53,109 bases of DNA from NCBI GenBank assembly GCA_029259055.1, contig JAPDJP010000002.1, positions 1 through 53,109 of the forward strand. The letters are read 5' to 3'. Of this stretch, positions 38,363 through 47,744 are shown one piece after another. The notes under the pieces are model-generated. The model saw nothing but the letters and a program-made list of their open reading frames with translations. It was not told the origin of the DNA and did no database searches. The position numbers and the translations under genes were made by a program. Each line of letters starts with the position of its first letter. Positions within the stretch are counted from its first letter, which is position 1. The DNA comes from Thermoplasmatota archaeon (lineage in GTDB: Archaea; Thermoplasmatota; E2; UBA202; JdFR-43).

Positions 38363-40003
38363 ATGAAAAAGTTATTCTGCTTTATCGTTGGTATCTTATT
38401 TTTAATTCCCGTTGGAATAAATGAAAAGAATAAGGGTAATAATGCTGATTGCTCTTTTCCTCCTGTTGCATTAATGGGGAAATATATTTACAAAGGAAGA
38501 ATAGGAAAAGAAATTGTTTTTGATGCTTCAGCAAGCTATGATTCAAATAGAGATAGGCTATGTTATAGGTGGGATTTTGATAATGATGGAGTTTATGATA
38601 CTCCATGGATTTCTTCGCCAAAAATAAGACATGTGTATGAAAATGCTTATGATGGATATGCTAAATTACAGGTAAGTGATGGAAAAGCTACTGATGAATG
38701 CCTTTTTAGAGTTATAATAAAAAATACAGAAAATATTGATCAAAGCCAGGAGAATATGGATGGATATGTTAAAATATATGGTACATATAGATATGCTCAA
38801 ACCTTCGTTCCTTCAAAGTTAATGTTGAAGGGAATAGATATATACATAGCAAGAAAGGGGTTTGCCAGTAGCGAAAGCAAAGGGACAAGCAAACTACTGA
38901 CCATCCTATCCGAGAGATTCTTCCCGATAATGAAAGCTTTGATTCTTTCGGGTGTAAAAAGAATAAATGTTGGTAATTTTTCAGCCAATGCAGGCGTTCA
39001 GAGTATGTTTCTTGGCGATCTTTCCGTATATCTCTTCGAAGGAAGCCCAGATACAGAGCTTCACTATATTGCAAGCTTTACAATATCTCCAAGAGATGTC
39101 TCAAAATCTGGTGGATGGATTCATCTCAACATAACCGAGGAGTTAAAGTGGAACACAACCTATACCATACAGTTGTTCCAGAATGGGGGTAATGCAAGGA
39201 ATTATTACATGTGGTATTATGGAAATAATAACCCTTATAAGAATGGCTCAGCATATTCATCATCATCCTATGGAAATTGGATAGAAGAGAGCTTTGATTT
39301 CTGCTTCAGAACCTATGCTGAGCCAACAGGAGAAGAGCCAGATGGCGTTGAGGAGAGATGGGCTGTGTTGTTTGCTGATCCGAACTCTTTTAGTTCCACC
39401 GAAGATCTAATCGATACTAAAAATTGCCTTATCCACCACGGATGGAATGCGGATCATATAAAGACTATCGTTATAGAGAATTTTAGGAATGATGTTGAAG
39501 CAGGCTTGGAATGGCTTGACAGCATGGAGGATATGGATGATACCATAATGATTATGTATACTGGACATACTAAGCCATTTAGTTTCTTTGATCCCTCAAA
39601 CTGCGCATCCCAGAAAATCGTCATGATCTTTGACAGTTGTTACTCAGGAAAAGCAATAGATGCATTGAAGGGTGAAGGGAAAGTTATTCTCACATCTGCA
39701 GACGAGGAACATACATCTCATAATTTGGGAGAATGCAAAAATAGCATCTTTATTTATTTCCTCGTAGATGAAACTGGATGTTATAGCAATAGATGGGGTT
39801 TTCCGACACCAAATATAGGAAAGGATGGTGCATTCGCGAGAGAAGACTGCGATTTGAATAAAGACGGCTGGATATCGGCAGAAGAAGCATTTAAATGGGC
39901 TTCTTACTGGACTGACCACGACTTAGAGTACTTTGGTTATGAACCACAGTATCCTCAGATTTACGATGGATATGATGGAGAACTGCTGGTAACAAAAGTA
40001 TGA
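38363..40003 (+). CDS. Secreted caspase-like (clan CD) cysteine peptidase with N-terminal PKD domain and EF-hand-like loop
   Basis: PKD 'FDASASYDSNRDRLCYRWDFDNDG'; peptidase 'TIMIMYTGHTKP...QKIVMIFDSCYSGKAI' (His...DSCYSG); 'DLNKDGWISAEEA' EF-hand loop. Confidence 0.8.
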   Translation: MKKLFCFIVGILFLIPVGINEKNKGNNADCSFPPVALMGKYIYKGRIGKEIVFDASASYDSNRDRLCYRWDFDNDGVYDTPWISSPKIRHVYENAYDGYAKLQVSDGKATDECLFRVIIKNTENIDQSQENMDGYVKIYGTYRYAQTFVPSKLMLKGIDIYIARKGFASSESKGTSKLLTILSERFFPIMKALILSGVKRINVGNFSANAGVQSMFLGDLSVYLFEGSPDTELHYIASFTISPRDVSKSGGWIHLNITEELKWNTTYTIQLFQNGGNARNYYMWYYGNNNPYKNGSAYSSSSYGNWIEESFDFCFRTYAEPTGEEPDGVEERWAVLFADPNSFSSTEDLIDTKNCLIHHGWNADHIKTIVIENFRNDVEAGLEWLDSMEDMDDTIMIMYTGHTKPFSFFDPSNCASQKIVMIFDSCYSGKAIDALKGEGKVILTSADEEHTSHNLGECKNSIFIYFLVDETGCYSNRWGFPTPNIGKDGAFAREDCDLNKDGWISAEEAFKWASYWTDHDLEYFGYEPQYPQIYDGYDGELLVTKV

Positions 40004-40059
40004 TATCCGGTAATAAAAATCCATCCAAATTTTCTTATATTATTTTTTCATAAGCAATT

Positions 40060-41055
40060 ATGATTGACATTGTTACAAGGAATCTTAAGGAAGTGGTTAC
40101 GATAGAAGAGCTTGAAAAATTGCTACAAAAGGAAGAAAAAAAAGCTTATATTGGCTTTGAGCCATCTGGGCTGGTTCATTTGGGCTGGCTAATGTGCGCT
40201 GACAAGGTTAAAGATTTGGTTGAGGCTGGTTTCAATGTTAAAATTTTGCTTGCTGACTGGCACGCATGGATTAATGATAAGTTAAATGGAAATATGGATG
40301 CGATAAAAACTTGTGGGGAATACATTAAGGATGCCTTTAGGGCAATGGGTGTTAAAAATGTGGAATATGTATATGCTAGCGATTTGGTAAAAGATGATGA
40401 ATATTGGCGTTTAGTTTTAAAAATAGCAAAGGAAACCACGCTTGCAAGAGTAAAAAGAGCAATGGATATAATGGGAAGGAAGGCTGAAGAAGCTGAAAAA
40501 GATGTTTCTAAATTTTTCTATCCTTTAATGCAAGTGGCAGATATATTTTATTTAGATGTAGACGCCGCCTTAGGAGGATTGGACCAACGACATGCTCATA
40601 TGCTAGCTAGAGATGTTTGTAAAAAACTCAAAATGAAAAAGCCAATTGCATTGCATACTCCAATAATTTCTAGCTTACAAGCAAAAGAAAGGATGGATGC
40701 AAAAATGTCAAAATCAAAACCTTCTTCCGCCATTTTTATTCATGATGGATATGATGAAATAAAAAAGAAAATAAGAAAAGCATATTGTCCAGAAGGTATA
40801 ACAGAAGGAAATCCTGTAATAGAAATTGCAAAGCATATTGTTTTTCAACATTTTGAAGAAATAGAAATTGTGGGCATATCTTACAAATCTTATGAAGATT
40901 TGGAGAAGTCTTTTATTAGGAAAGAATTACATCCTCTCGATTTAAAAACAGCGATAGCAGATTATTTGGAAAAAATTTTATCCCCAATAAGACAATACTT
41001 CGAAAAAAATCCAAATAATTTACAGAAATTATTAAATTATATGCAAAATAAATAA
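40060..41055 (+). CDS. tyrS: Tyrosyl-tRNA synthetase (archaeal type)
   Basis: 'KAYIGFEPSGLVHLGWLMCADKVKDL', 'LGGLDQRHAHMLARDVCKKL', 'DAKMSKSKPSSAIFIHD' (KMSKS). Confidence 0.95.
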   Translation: MIDIVTRNLKEVVTIEELEKLLQKEEKKAYIGFEPSGLVHLGWLMCADKVKDLVEAGFNVKILLADWHAWINDKLNGNMDAIKTCGEYIKDAFRAMGVKNVEYVYASDLVKDDEYWRLVLKIAKETTLARVKRAMDIMGRKAEEAEKDVSKFFYPLMQVADIFYLDVDAALGGLDQRHAHMLARDVCKKLKMKKPIALHTPIISSLQAKERMDAKMSKSKPSSAIFIHDGYDEIKKKIRKAYCPEGITEGNPVIEIAKHIVFQHFEEIEIVGISYKSYEDLEKSFIRKELHPLDLKTAIADYLEKILSPIRQYFEKNPNNLQKLLNYMQNK

Positions 41056-41057
41056 TC

Positions 41058-41768
41058 ATGATAAAAGTTGGGTGTTGTGGATTCCAAGGAAAAAAACAAG
41101 ATTATTTTAAAAAGTTTGAAGTAGTAGAAATACAGCAAACATTTTACAAACTCCCAAAAATTGAAACAGCCAAGAAATGGCGAGAGGAGGCGCCGCCTAA
41201 CTTTGAATATACAATGAAAGCTTGGCAACTTATAACTCATAAGGCAACAAGTCCTACTTATAGAAAAGCTGGAATAAAAATAGAGGAGGATAAAAAAGAT
41301 AAATACGGATTCTTTCAGCCTACTCAAGAAGTTTTTGAGGCATGGGAAAGTTGTAAGGAATTTGCAAAGGAATTAAATGCAACAATAATTATTTTTCAGT
41401 GCCCAGCGGCTTTTAAGGAAAATGAAGAAAACATAAATAACATAAAACAGTTTTTTTCTAGTATTGAAAAAGATTTTATTTATGCTTGGGAACCGAGAGG
41501 AGACTGGAAAAAAGAAACTATAATGGAGATATGCCAAGAATTTGATATAATTCATTGTGTCGATCCTTTTAAAAACGAAAGTTACTATGGCATGCCAAAA
41601 TACTATAGGCTTCATGGTATAACTGGATATAATTATGATTACAGCATGGATGAACTAAAGAAATTATACGAGATTTGTAAATTGAATGAAAATGTATATT
41701 GTATGTTTAACAATACGAAAATGCTAAAAAATGCGCTGGAATTTAAAAAAATTATAGAAAAATTTTAA
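41058..41768 (+). CDS. DUF72 family (YecE-like) protein
   Basis: 'KVGCCGFQGKKQDYFKKFEVVEIQQTFYKLPKIETAKKWREEAPPNFEYTMKAWQLITH' and 'YYRLHGITGYNYDYS'. Confidence 0.9.
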   Translation: MIKVGCCGFQGKKQDYFKKFEVVEIQQTFYKLPKIETAKKWREEAPPNFEYTMKAWQLITHKATSPTYRKAGIKIEEDKKDKYGFFQPTQEVFEAWESCKEFAKELNATIIIFQCPAAFKENEENINNIKQFFSSIEKDFIYAWEPRGDWKKETIMEICQEFDIIHCVDPFKNESYYGMPKYYRLHGITGYNYDYSMDELKKLYEICKLNENVYCMFNNTKMLKNALEFKKIIEKF

Positions 41769-41787
41769 TACACTAATTATAACTTAT

Positions 41788-42243
41788 ATGATGTGCTTAT
41801 TGCTGATAGATGATGAACAGGAGATGCACGAACTGTTGAAAAACTATTTTCCAGATATTGATATTTATTCAGCCTACAATGGTGTAGAAGGCATTAGACT
41901 ATATAAGGAATTAATCAAGAATAATAAGAAACCGCTGGTTATAATAGATTTAAATTTATCCGGAGGAAAGAAACTTAAAGATTTAATAAAGCAAATTAGG
42001 GGAATAAAAATGGATGGAATAAGAACAGCTAGAGAAATACTTAGAATTGACAGAAATGCAAATATAATCGGTCTTACCGCATATGCTGATTCTGAATGGG
42101 GAAGAAGATTATTAGAAGTTGGAGCAAAAGAAATTTTTGATAAGAAAGAAGGATTTGAGAAATTCGTAAAGAGAGTTAGGGAATTGCTAACTAATCATTA
42201 TATATTCTTTTTATATTATTCTTATGCCAAAAATAGTTATTAA
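41788..42243 (+). CDS. Stand-alone response-regulator receiver (REC)-like protein
   Basis: 'CLLLIDDEQEMHELLKNYF...KPLVIIDLNLSGG...MDGIRTAREILRIDRNANIIGLTAYADSEWGRRLLEVGAKEIFDKK'; the single-domain ORF has an insertion after the phospho-acceptor Asp. Confidence 0.75.
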   Translation: MMCLLLIDDEQEMHELLKNYFPDIDIYSAYNGVEGIRLYKELIKNNKKPLVIIDLNLSGGKKLKDLIKQIRGIKMDGIRTAREILRIDRNANIIGLTAYADSEWGRRLLEVGAKEIFDKKEGFEKFVKRVRELLTNHYIFFLYYSYAKNSY

Positions 42244-42505
42244 AAAAGACGGAAGAAAAGAGGATTTTATTCCAGAAAAAATTGTTGTATCAGCAATAAA
42301 AACGGGAGCAAGTGTTGATGTAGCAAGGAATATTGCAAGAAAAATTGAAAGCATTGAAAAAGAAGAGATTGAAACTAAAGAAATAAGAGAAATAGTTTTG
42401 CATGAATTAAAGAGCATCAATCCAGTATGGCATGAGCGATGGATTGCATATGACAAAGGAGTTAAAAGATTATATAAACATTATAAACATGGACTATATG
42501 AATAA
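42224..42505 (+). CDS. Stand-alone ATP-cone domain protein
   Basis: 'PKIVIKKDGRKEDFIPEKIVVSAIKTGASVDVARNIARKIE...EIETKEIREIVLHELKSINPVWHERWIAYDKGVKR'. Confidence 0.82.
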   Translation: MPKIVIKKDGRKEDFIPEKIVVSAIKTGASVDVARNIARKIESIEKEEIETKEIREIVLHELKSINPVWHERWIAYDKGVKRLYKHYKHGLYE

Positions 42506-42567
42506 TTTTCCATTATTATTTCATCATTGAATAATAAAATTTATTTTTATATTATTCTTTCATATTC

Positions 42568-44685
42568 ATGAAAAAAATTGTTATTGCAATATTGCTTGTA
42601 TTAATAACGGTTACTTTAAATTTTAAAGCTGAAGAAATGCCAAACATTGTTTATGTGGATGATGATTTTAATGAAAGTACTGTAGGGTGGAATATAACCC
42701 ATTTCAACAAAATACAGGATGGAATAAATGCTGTTGGAGAAAATGGTATTGTATATGTATATGATGGAATATATAATGAAAGCATAGTTATAAATAAAAC
42801 AATAAGCCTTATCGGAAAAAATATTCCATTGGTTAGAGAAATAAATGTTGAAAAGGCGGCAGAAATTAAAAATTTTGAAATCAGAAAAGGAGGAATAAAT
42901 ATAAATGCTTCAAACTGCCAAGTTGAAAATTGTAAAATATATGATTGTAATAAAGGAATAAGCATTACTTCCAACAATAGCACAATTAAAAACTGTATAA
43001 TCCAAAATAATACCTACGGAATTTATATAAAAGGAAATTCAAACTTAATATATTCAAACAATTTTATTGAAAATGATATTAACGCGTATGAAGAAGGAGA
43101 GAATATATGGTATAATGATAATACAGGAAATTATTGGTATGATTATGATGGCACAGATGAAAATGGAGATGGAATAGGTGATATTCCATATGAGATAAAC
43201 GGAAACTTTGATGATTATCCATTAATTTCTCCTATAGATTTATATCCTCCTTCAATAAATTTAACGATAAATGGTACATTAGGCAATAACGGATGGTATA
43301 TAAGCGATATAAATGTAACATTGAGTGCTACAGATGGTTATATAAATTATAGTATTGATGGTATATGGTATGAAAGCAATGAAAGTCTTGTTGAATTTTT
43401 ATTGGGGGAGGGAATACATGAAATAAAATATTACGCAATAGATGAGAAGGAAAATAAAGGAAGAATAGAAGAAGTAGAGATAAAAATAGATAAAACCCCA
43501 CCTTCCATTTCATATTTTTTAAACCCATCTTCACCAAACGGAAATAATGGTTGGTACGTAAGTAACGTTGAAATTTACCTATCAGCAAGTGATGAGAACG
43601 GCATAGATGAATTAAATTATAAAATTGATAAAGGTGGATGGGAAGATTATACTGGATTTTTCTTGATACAAGCTGAAGGATTGCATAATATATATTTTAG
43701 AGCAATTGATATTGCTGGAAATGAAAAAATAGAAAATGTTTCTCTAAAAATTGACAAAACACCTCCATATGTAAGTTTTAATATGGATAAAATAATCAAA
43801 GGAGAATATGAAATTAAATGGGATGCTTATGATGAAATTTCAAATTTAACGAATATCTCCATTTTATACTCTCCAGATGGCCAAGAATGGCAGGAGGTGG
43901 CGAGCTTTAATGGGAGCGTTACTTCTTATAAATGGAGAACTTATAATTATACGGATTCAAAAAATGCTTTTCTAAAAATTATTGTCCAAGATTCAGCTGG
44001 GAATATTGGAAATGAAACTTCTCAATTTGTTCTTGATAATTCCCCTCCATTTGTTAAAATAAATGAGCCAAAAGAAGGAAAATATTTTGGGAAAGATGAA
44101 TATGGAAACATTATAATAGAAATTGAATGGGAAGCATATGATGAAATTGATGAAAATCTGGATGGAAACATAACCATTGAATATTATGATGGAGAATGGA
44201 ACGTATTAGTTAAAAATTATAGTAATACCGGAAGATACACATTTAATGCAAAAGATTGGGAAGATGGTGTTTATAATATAAGGGTAAAAGCAAAAGATGA
44301 TGCTGGCAATGTTGGCATCGCTGAATCTGGAAATATTACCATTGATAAACAGCCTCCTTCTATTTATATATCAAAGCCTATGGAAGGATATCTATATATA
44401 AATTTATTTGGAAGGGAAATTTTACCACCTATTCCAGTTCCAGAAATTTATGATGTGATAGTAGTTGGAAAAATAACTGTAGAAGTTGTTGCAACAGATG
44501 CTCATTCTGGCATACAGAGGGTAGAGTTAAAAGCTGATAATTCTTCATATGTTGCTTATCAGCCTCCCTATAAATGGGAATGGAATCCTTCCTTAGGAGT
44601 ACATTCTCTAAAAGCAATTGCTTATGATAATGCTGGCAATTCTAAAGCTTGCGAGATTGAAAAAGTATTATGCATTAATTTATAA
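42568..44685 (+). CDS. Secreted beta-helix plus multiple Ig-like domain protein
   Basis: Signal peptide; NosD-like repeats ('GIYIKGNSNLIYSNNFIENDINAYEEGENIWYNDNTGNYWYDYDGTDENGDGIGDIPYEI'); repeated 'NGNNGWYVSNVEIYLSASDENGID' Ig modules; C-terminal 'PMEGYLYINLFGREI'. Confidence 0.85.
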   Translation: MKKIVIAILLVLITVTLNFKAEEMPNIVYVDDDFNESTVGWNITHFNKIQDGINAVGENGIVYVYDGIYNESIVINKTISLIGKNIPLVREINVEKAAEIKNFEIRKGGININASNCQVENCKIYDCNKGISITSNNSTIKNCIIQNNTYGIYIKGNSNLIYSNNFIENDINAYEEGENIWYNDNTGNYWYDYDGTDENGDGIGDIPYEINGNFDDYPLISPIDLYPPSINLTINGTLGNNGWYISDINVTLSATDGYINYSIDGIWYESNESLVEFLLGEGIHEIKYYAIDEKENKGRIEEVEIKIDKTPPSISYFLNPSSPNGNNGWYVSNVEIYLSASDENGIDELNYKIDKGGWEDYTGFFLIQAEGLHNIYFRAIDIAGNEKIENVSLKIDKTPPYVSFNMDKIIKGEYEIKWDAYDEISNLTNISILYSPDGQEWQEVASFNGSVTSYKWRTYNYTDSKNAFLKIIVQDSAGNIGNETSQFVLDNSPPFVKINEPKEGKYFGKDEYGNIIIEIEWEAYDEIDENLDGNITIEYYDGEWNVLVKNYSNTGRYTFNAKDWEDGVYNIRVKAKDDAGNVGIAESGNITIDKQPPSIYISKPMEGYLYINLFGREILPPIPVPEIYDVIVVGKITVEVVATDAHSGIQRVELKADNSSYVAYQPPYKWEWNPSLGVHSLKAIAYDNAGNSKACEIEKVLCINL

Positions 44686-45645
44686 AATCTGGTCAAACTC
44701 GTAAGATTTCCTCTCATTAAATAAAATCTGGGCTTCAATTGGAGTTAGTATTGGTTTTTTGTATTTTCCCGCATCATCAATAGCAACTCTAGGACAAGCT
44801 GTAGAGATATAACAATCAAAATCAAAATAATTTAATTTTTCATCAATATTATTCAAAAAAATCAGGTGAGCTTTTTTGCCAGCGTTTTCCACCAATTTTT
44901 TCATTTTTTTTGCTAATCTTATTCTTCTCTGTCCCAATTTTATACAAACTATTATGCCGAATTTTTTTGCCTCCATTGCTTTTGCAATCATAGCATATCT
45001 TTTTTTTATTATTCTATTTGCTATTTCCTCCACCTTGTATACTCTTTTTTCGATAGGATTAAAAACAACAACATCCTTCTTTGTAGCAATATAAAGTCCG
45101 ACAGGATGGAAAAATCCGTCTCCTATATACAAGAAATTGTTTATTTGCGAAGAAATCTGCATAGCGGATGAAAAATCGCAACCCAATATTTGACCATCAT
45201 ATGCTGTTCTCCTGCTTTTCTTTCCAATAAAAACTTTATAACCATTTTCTTCCAAAAATTTTTTGCATTCCCAAATTTTATGGACGAAAGGTGTTATGCT
45301 TACAAGTCCCACTTTTTTACCATTATATTCAAAAGTTCTTTTTAATTGCTTTATATCAAAGTTATATTTTGCTTCAATAAAAGATAATTTATACTTTAAA
45401 TAGGGCATTTTTGCTTCTCCTATAAATATGATTCTGTCGCATCTTTTGAAATCCTCTTCTAAAAAATCGCAAGCACCATAACAAGGTTCTAGAAGAAAAA
45501 CATTTATTCCTTTTTCCTCCAAAAAATTCAATATTTTGCTCGCATACGGAAAGAAACCTTCAGGTAATTTTATTCCGATTTTTTTTCCTTTCTTCGCTTC
45601 CTTTAGTAATTTCTTCTCGTCTATTTCATAATATTTTATTTTCAT
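44680..45645 (-). CDS. dph2: Diphthamide biosynthesis radical SAM-like enzyme Dph2
   Basis: 'VFLLEPCYGACDFLEEDFKRCDRIIFIGEAKM', 'GQILGCDFSSAMQISSQINNFLYIGDGFFHPVGLYIAT', 'ISTACPRVAIDDAGKYKKPILTPIEA'. Confidence 0.93.
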   Translation of the reverse strand: MKIKYYEIDEKKLLKEAKKGKKIGIKLPEGFFPYASKILNFLEEKGINVFLLEPCYGACDFLEEDFKRCDRIIFIGEAKMPYLKYKLSFIEAKYNFDIKQLKRTFEYNGKKVGLVSITPFVHKIWECKKFLEENGYKVFIGKKSRRTAYDGQILGCDFSSAMQISSQINNFLYIGDGFFHPVGLYIATKKDVVVFNPIEKRVYKVEEIANRIIKKRYAMIAKAMEAKKFGIIVCIKLGQRRIRLAKKMKKLVENAGKKAHLIFLNNIDEKLNYFDFDCYISTACPRVAIDDAGKYKKPILTPIEAQILFNERKSYEFDQIL

Positions 45646-45679
45646 TTTTTATTTTTTAATGTTTTATTTATTTCTTTAT

Positions 45680-46258
45680 TTATTTATGTTTATTATTATT
45701 AATAGTGTTAATCATTTTTTTTATACTAACCACATCATTAACTTCAATATCAACTATCGTTTTTATTTCCATTCCAATTTCTTTTTCTATATCTTTCTTA
45801 TTTCCCTTATTTATCGCAATATATATACCCTTTATTTTTACTCCCATCTCTTTAAATGCTGAAACAACGGCTTTTAATGTCCCTCCAGTGCTTAAAACAT
45901 CATCTACAATAACAACTTCTTCTCCTTTTTCAATACCATTTATATACAATTTCTTCTCTGAATATCCTGTTTTTTGTATAATTTCTTTCTCTCCAGGTAA
46001 TCCATATTCTCTTTTTCTTATAATATTGAAAGGAATACCAGTTTTCAATGACAATGCTGTCGCAATAGGAATCCCCATAGCTTCCATTGTAACAATTTTA
46101 TCGCATTTAGGCATTTCTTTTAAAATTTCCTCAACAACTTCATTTAACAAATCTGGCTCAATATACGGTATACCATCTGTTATAGGATGAACAACATAAT
46201 TATAATCTCCTTTTTTTACTATGGGGGCTTTCTTTAAAGATTCTACAAGTTTTCTCAC
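45680..46258 (-). CDS. hpt: Archaeal-type hypoxanthine/purine phosphoribosyltransferase
   Basis: 'GDYNYVVHPITDGIPYIEPDLLNEVV' and PRPP loop 'EEVVIVDDVLSTGGTLKAVV'. Confidence 0.92.
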   Translation of the reverse strand: MRKLVESLKKAPIVKKGDYNYVVHPITDGIPYIEPDLLNEVVEEILKEMPKCDKIVTMEAMGIPIATALSLKTGIPFNIIRKREYGLPGEKEIIQKTGYSEKKLYINGIEKGEEVVIVDDVLSTGGTLKAVVSAFKEMGVKIKGIYIAINKGNKKDIEKEIGMEIKTIVDIEVNDVVSIKKMINTINNNKHK

Positions 46259-47340
46259 TTTATCACCTCTTCCAAATCATTTACAAATTTATTAATCATA
46301 TCCTTTTCCACATGCGGCATCAAAACCACCCTTATAATTTCATTTTCCTCATCTATCCCCACATACCATCCCTTCTTCTTTAATTCTTCCGCCACCCTTT
46401 CAACATTTTTTAATTTTATTGCAACAATGTTGAGCACGGGCTTTACATATTCTATTTTCTTTTCATCAAGTAATTTTGTTAAATAAGCCGTTTTATTCAT
46501 ACATTCTTCCACAATTTTCTTATATCCTTCATATCCCAAAAAATGCATCACCGCATACGCGGAGGCTGCGGATGCCCCCGGCCTTGTACCTAATAGAGAA
46601 GCTTGAAATTTTGTGTGGGTGCATTTGCTCCTTACTTTTATTTCTTCTAGCCATTCCTTTTCCCTTAAAATTAAAAATCCACAAGGTATACAGGCCATTC
46701 CCATTTTATGGCCATCTACGCATATACTGCTTATTTTCGCTCTGAAATCGAAAACTTTATTGCTTATAAATGGAATTACAAATCCTCCAAAAGCTGCATC
46801 CACATGAACAAATATATTTTCATCATAGCATATATCTGCTATTTCTTCTATTTCATCAATATATCCAAAATTTGTATTACCAGCTATTGTTACAACGCAT
46901 GCTGTCTTTGAAGAAATTTTTTTCTTGACTTCATTAGCTTTCATATAATATTTACAATCAATAACCTTTAATTTTAAATTTAATATAGAGGAGGCCTTTA
47001 AAAATGAAAAATGAGCTTGTTTCGGTAGAACAATTTCATTTTTATTGCTAAGTAATTTAAAAATCCACATTGCAACTATATTGCTTTCTGTTCCTCCTGA
47101 GGTTAATAGGCCTGCATAAGTTGGAGGAGCATGAAGGAGATTTGCAATCCATTCAATTGCTTTTTCTTCCAATTCCTTTGTTCCTTTAAATAATTCATAA
47201 TCTCCAAGATTTGTTTCAATAAACATTTTATATGCTTCTATAGCAATTTTATGAGGGGGCGTACACATAGAACCGAGTATTTGTTTATATTTAGCATCCT
47301 TTTCCCTTATTTTCTCTAATTCATTTAATATATCCCTCAT
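46255..47340 (-). CDS. mfnA: PLP-dependent tyrosine/aspartate decarboxylase (MfnA family)
   Basis: 'ILGSMCTPPHKIAIEAYKMFIETNLGDYELFKGTKELEEKAIEWIANLLHAP...GLLTSGGTESNIVAMW', 'VHVDAAFGGFVIPF', 'SICVDGHKMGMACIPCG' (PLP Lys). Confidence 0.92.
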   Translation of the reverse strand: MRDILNELEKIREKDAKYKQILGSMCTPPHKIAIEAYKMFIETNLGDYELFKGTKELEEKAIEWIANLLHAPPTYAGLLTSGGTESNIVAMWIFKLLSNKNEIVLPKQAHFSFLKASSILNLKLKVIDCKYYMKANEVKKKISSKTACVVTIAGNTNFGYIDEIEEIADICYDENIFVHVDAAFGGFVIPFISNKVFDFRAKISSICVDGHKMGMACIPCGFLILREKEWLEEIKVRSKCTHTKFQASLLGTRPGASAASAYAVMHFLGYEGYKKIVEECMNKTAYLTKLLDEKKIEYVKPVLNIVAIKLKNVERVAEELKKKGWYVGIDEENEIIRVVLMPHVEKDMINKFVNDLEEVIK

Positions 47341-47705
47341 ACTACTTCCACTTCCACTTCATTTCCATTATAATCATATGCTTTCCATGAAAAATCATCA
47401 TAAGGATATGCTATTATGATATGGATTTTTCCGTGCTTTCTAAAAGTATATAAATCTCCTTCCGATGGATATGGATTCCCGCTCGGATGGGAATGAACAG
47501 TTCCAACTATTGAATAATCGATAGGAGCCATATAAATGTTGAAGGTTGCATGCCTTTTTCCGTATGTCATTTGGGGGAGTAAAACAAACTCTTCTATAAT
47601 ATTTTCTTTGCCTACAGAAAGTAGGGCTAAAAATTCTCTTGGATGTAATTCTTTCGCTGCCTCCTTTATTGTTTCAAGACATTCTTTTTTAATTTTCCAT
47701 TTCAT
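47337..47705 (-). CDS. JAMM/MPN metalloprotease-like protein
   Basis: 'HPREFLALLSV...IVGTVHSHPSGNPYPSEGDLYTF' (E...HxHPx7SxxD). Confidence 0.9.
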   Translation of the reverse strand: MKWKIKKECLETIKEAAKELHPREFLALLSVGKENIIEEFVLLPQMTYGKRHATFNIYMAPIDYSIVGTVHSHPSGNPYPSEGDLYTFRKHGKIHIIIAYPYDDFSWKAYDYNGNEVEVEVV

Positions 47706-47744
47706 CTTATCTTTTTATATTTTTATATTTTATAATTTATAATC

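Noticed and set aside
45705-46190. 161-aa plus-strand ORF opposite hpt
   Set aside because: Antisense shadow of the hpt gene; low-complexity S/I/F-rich translation.
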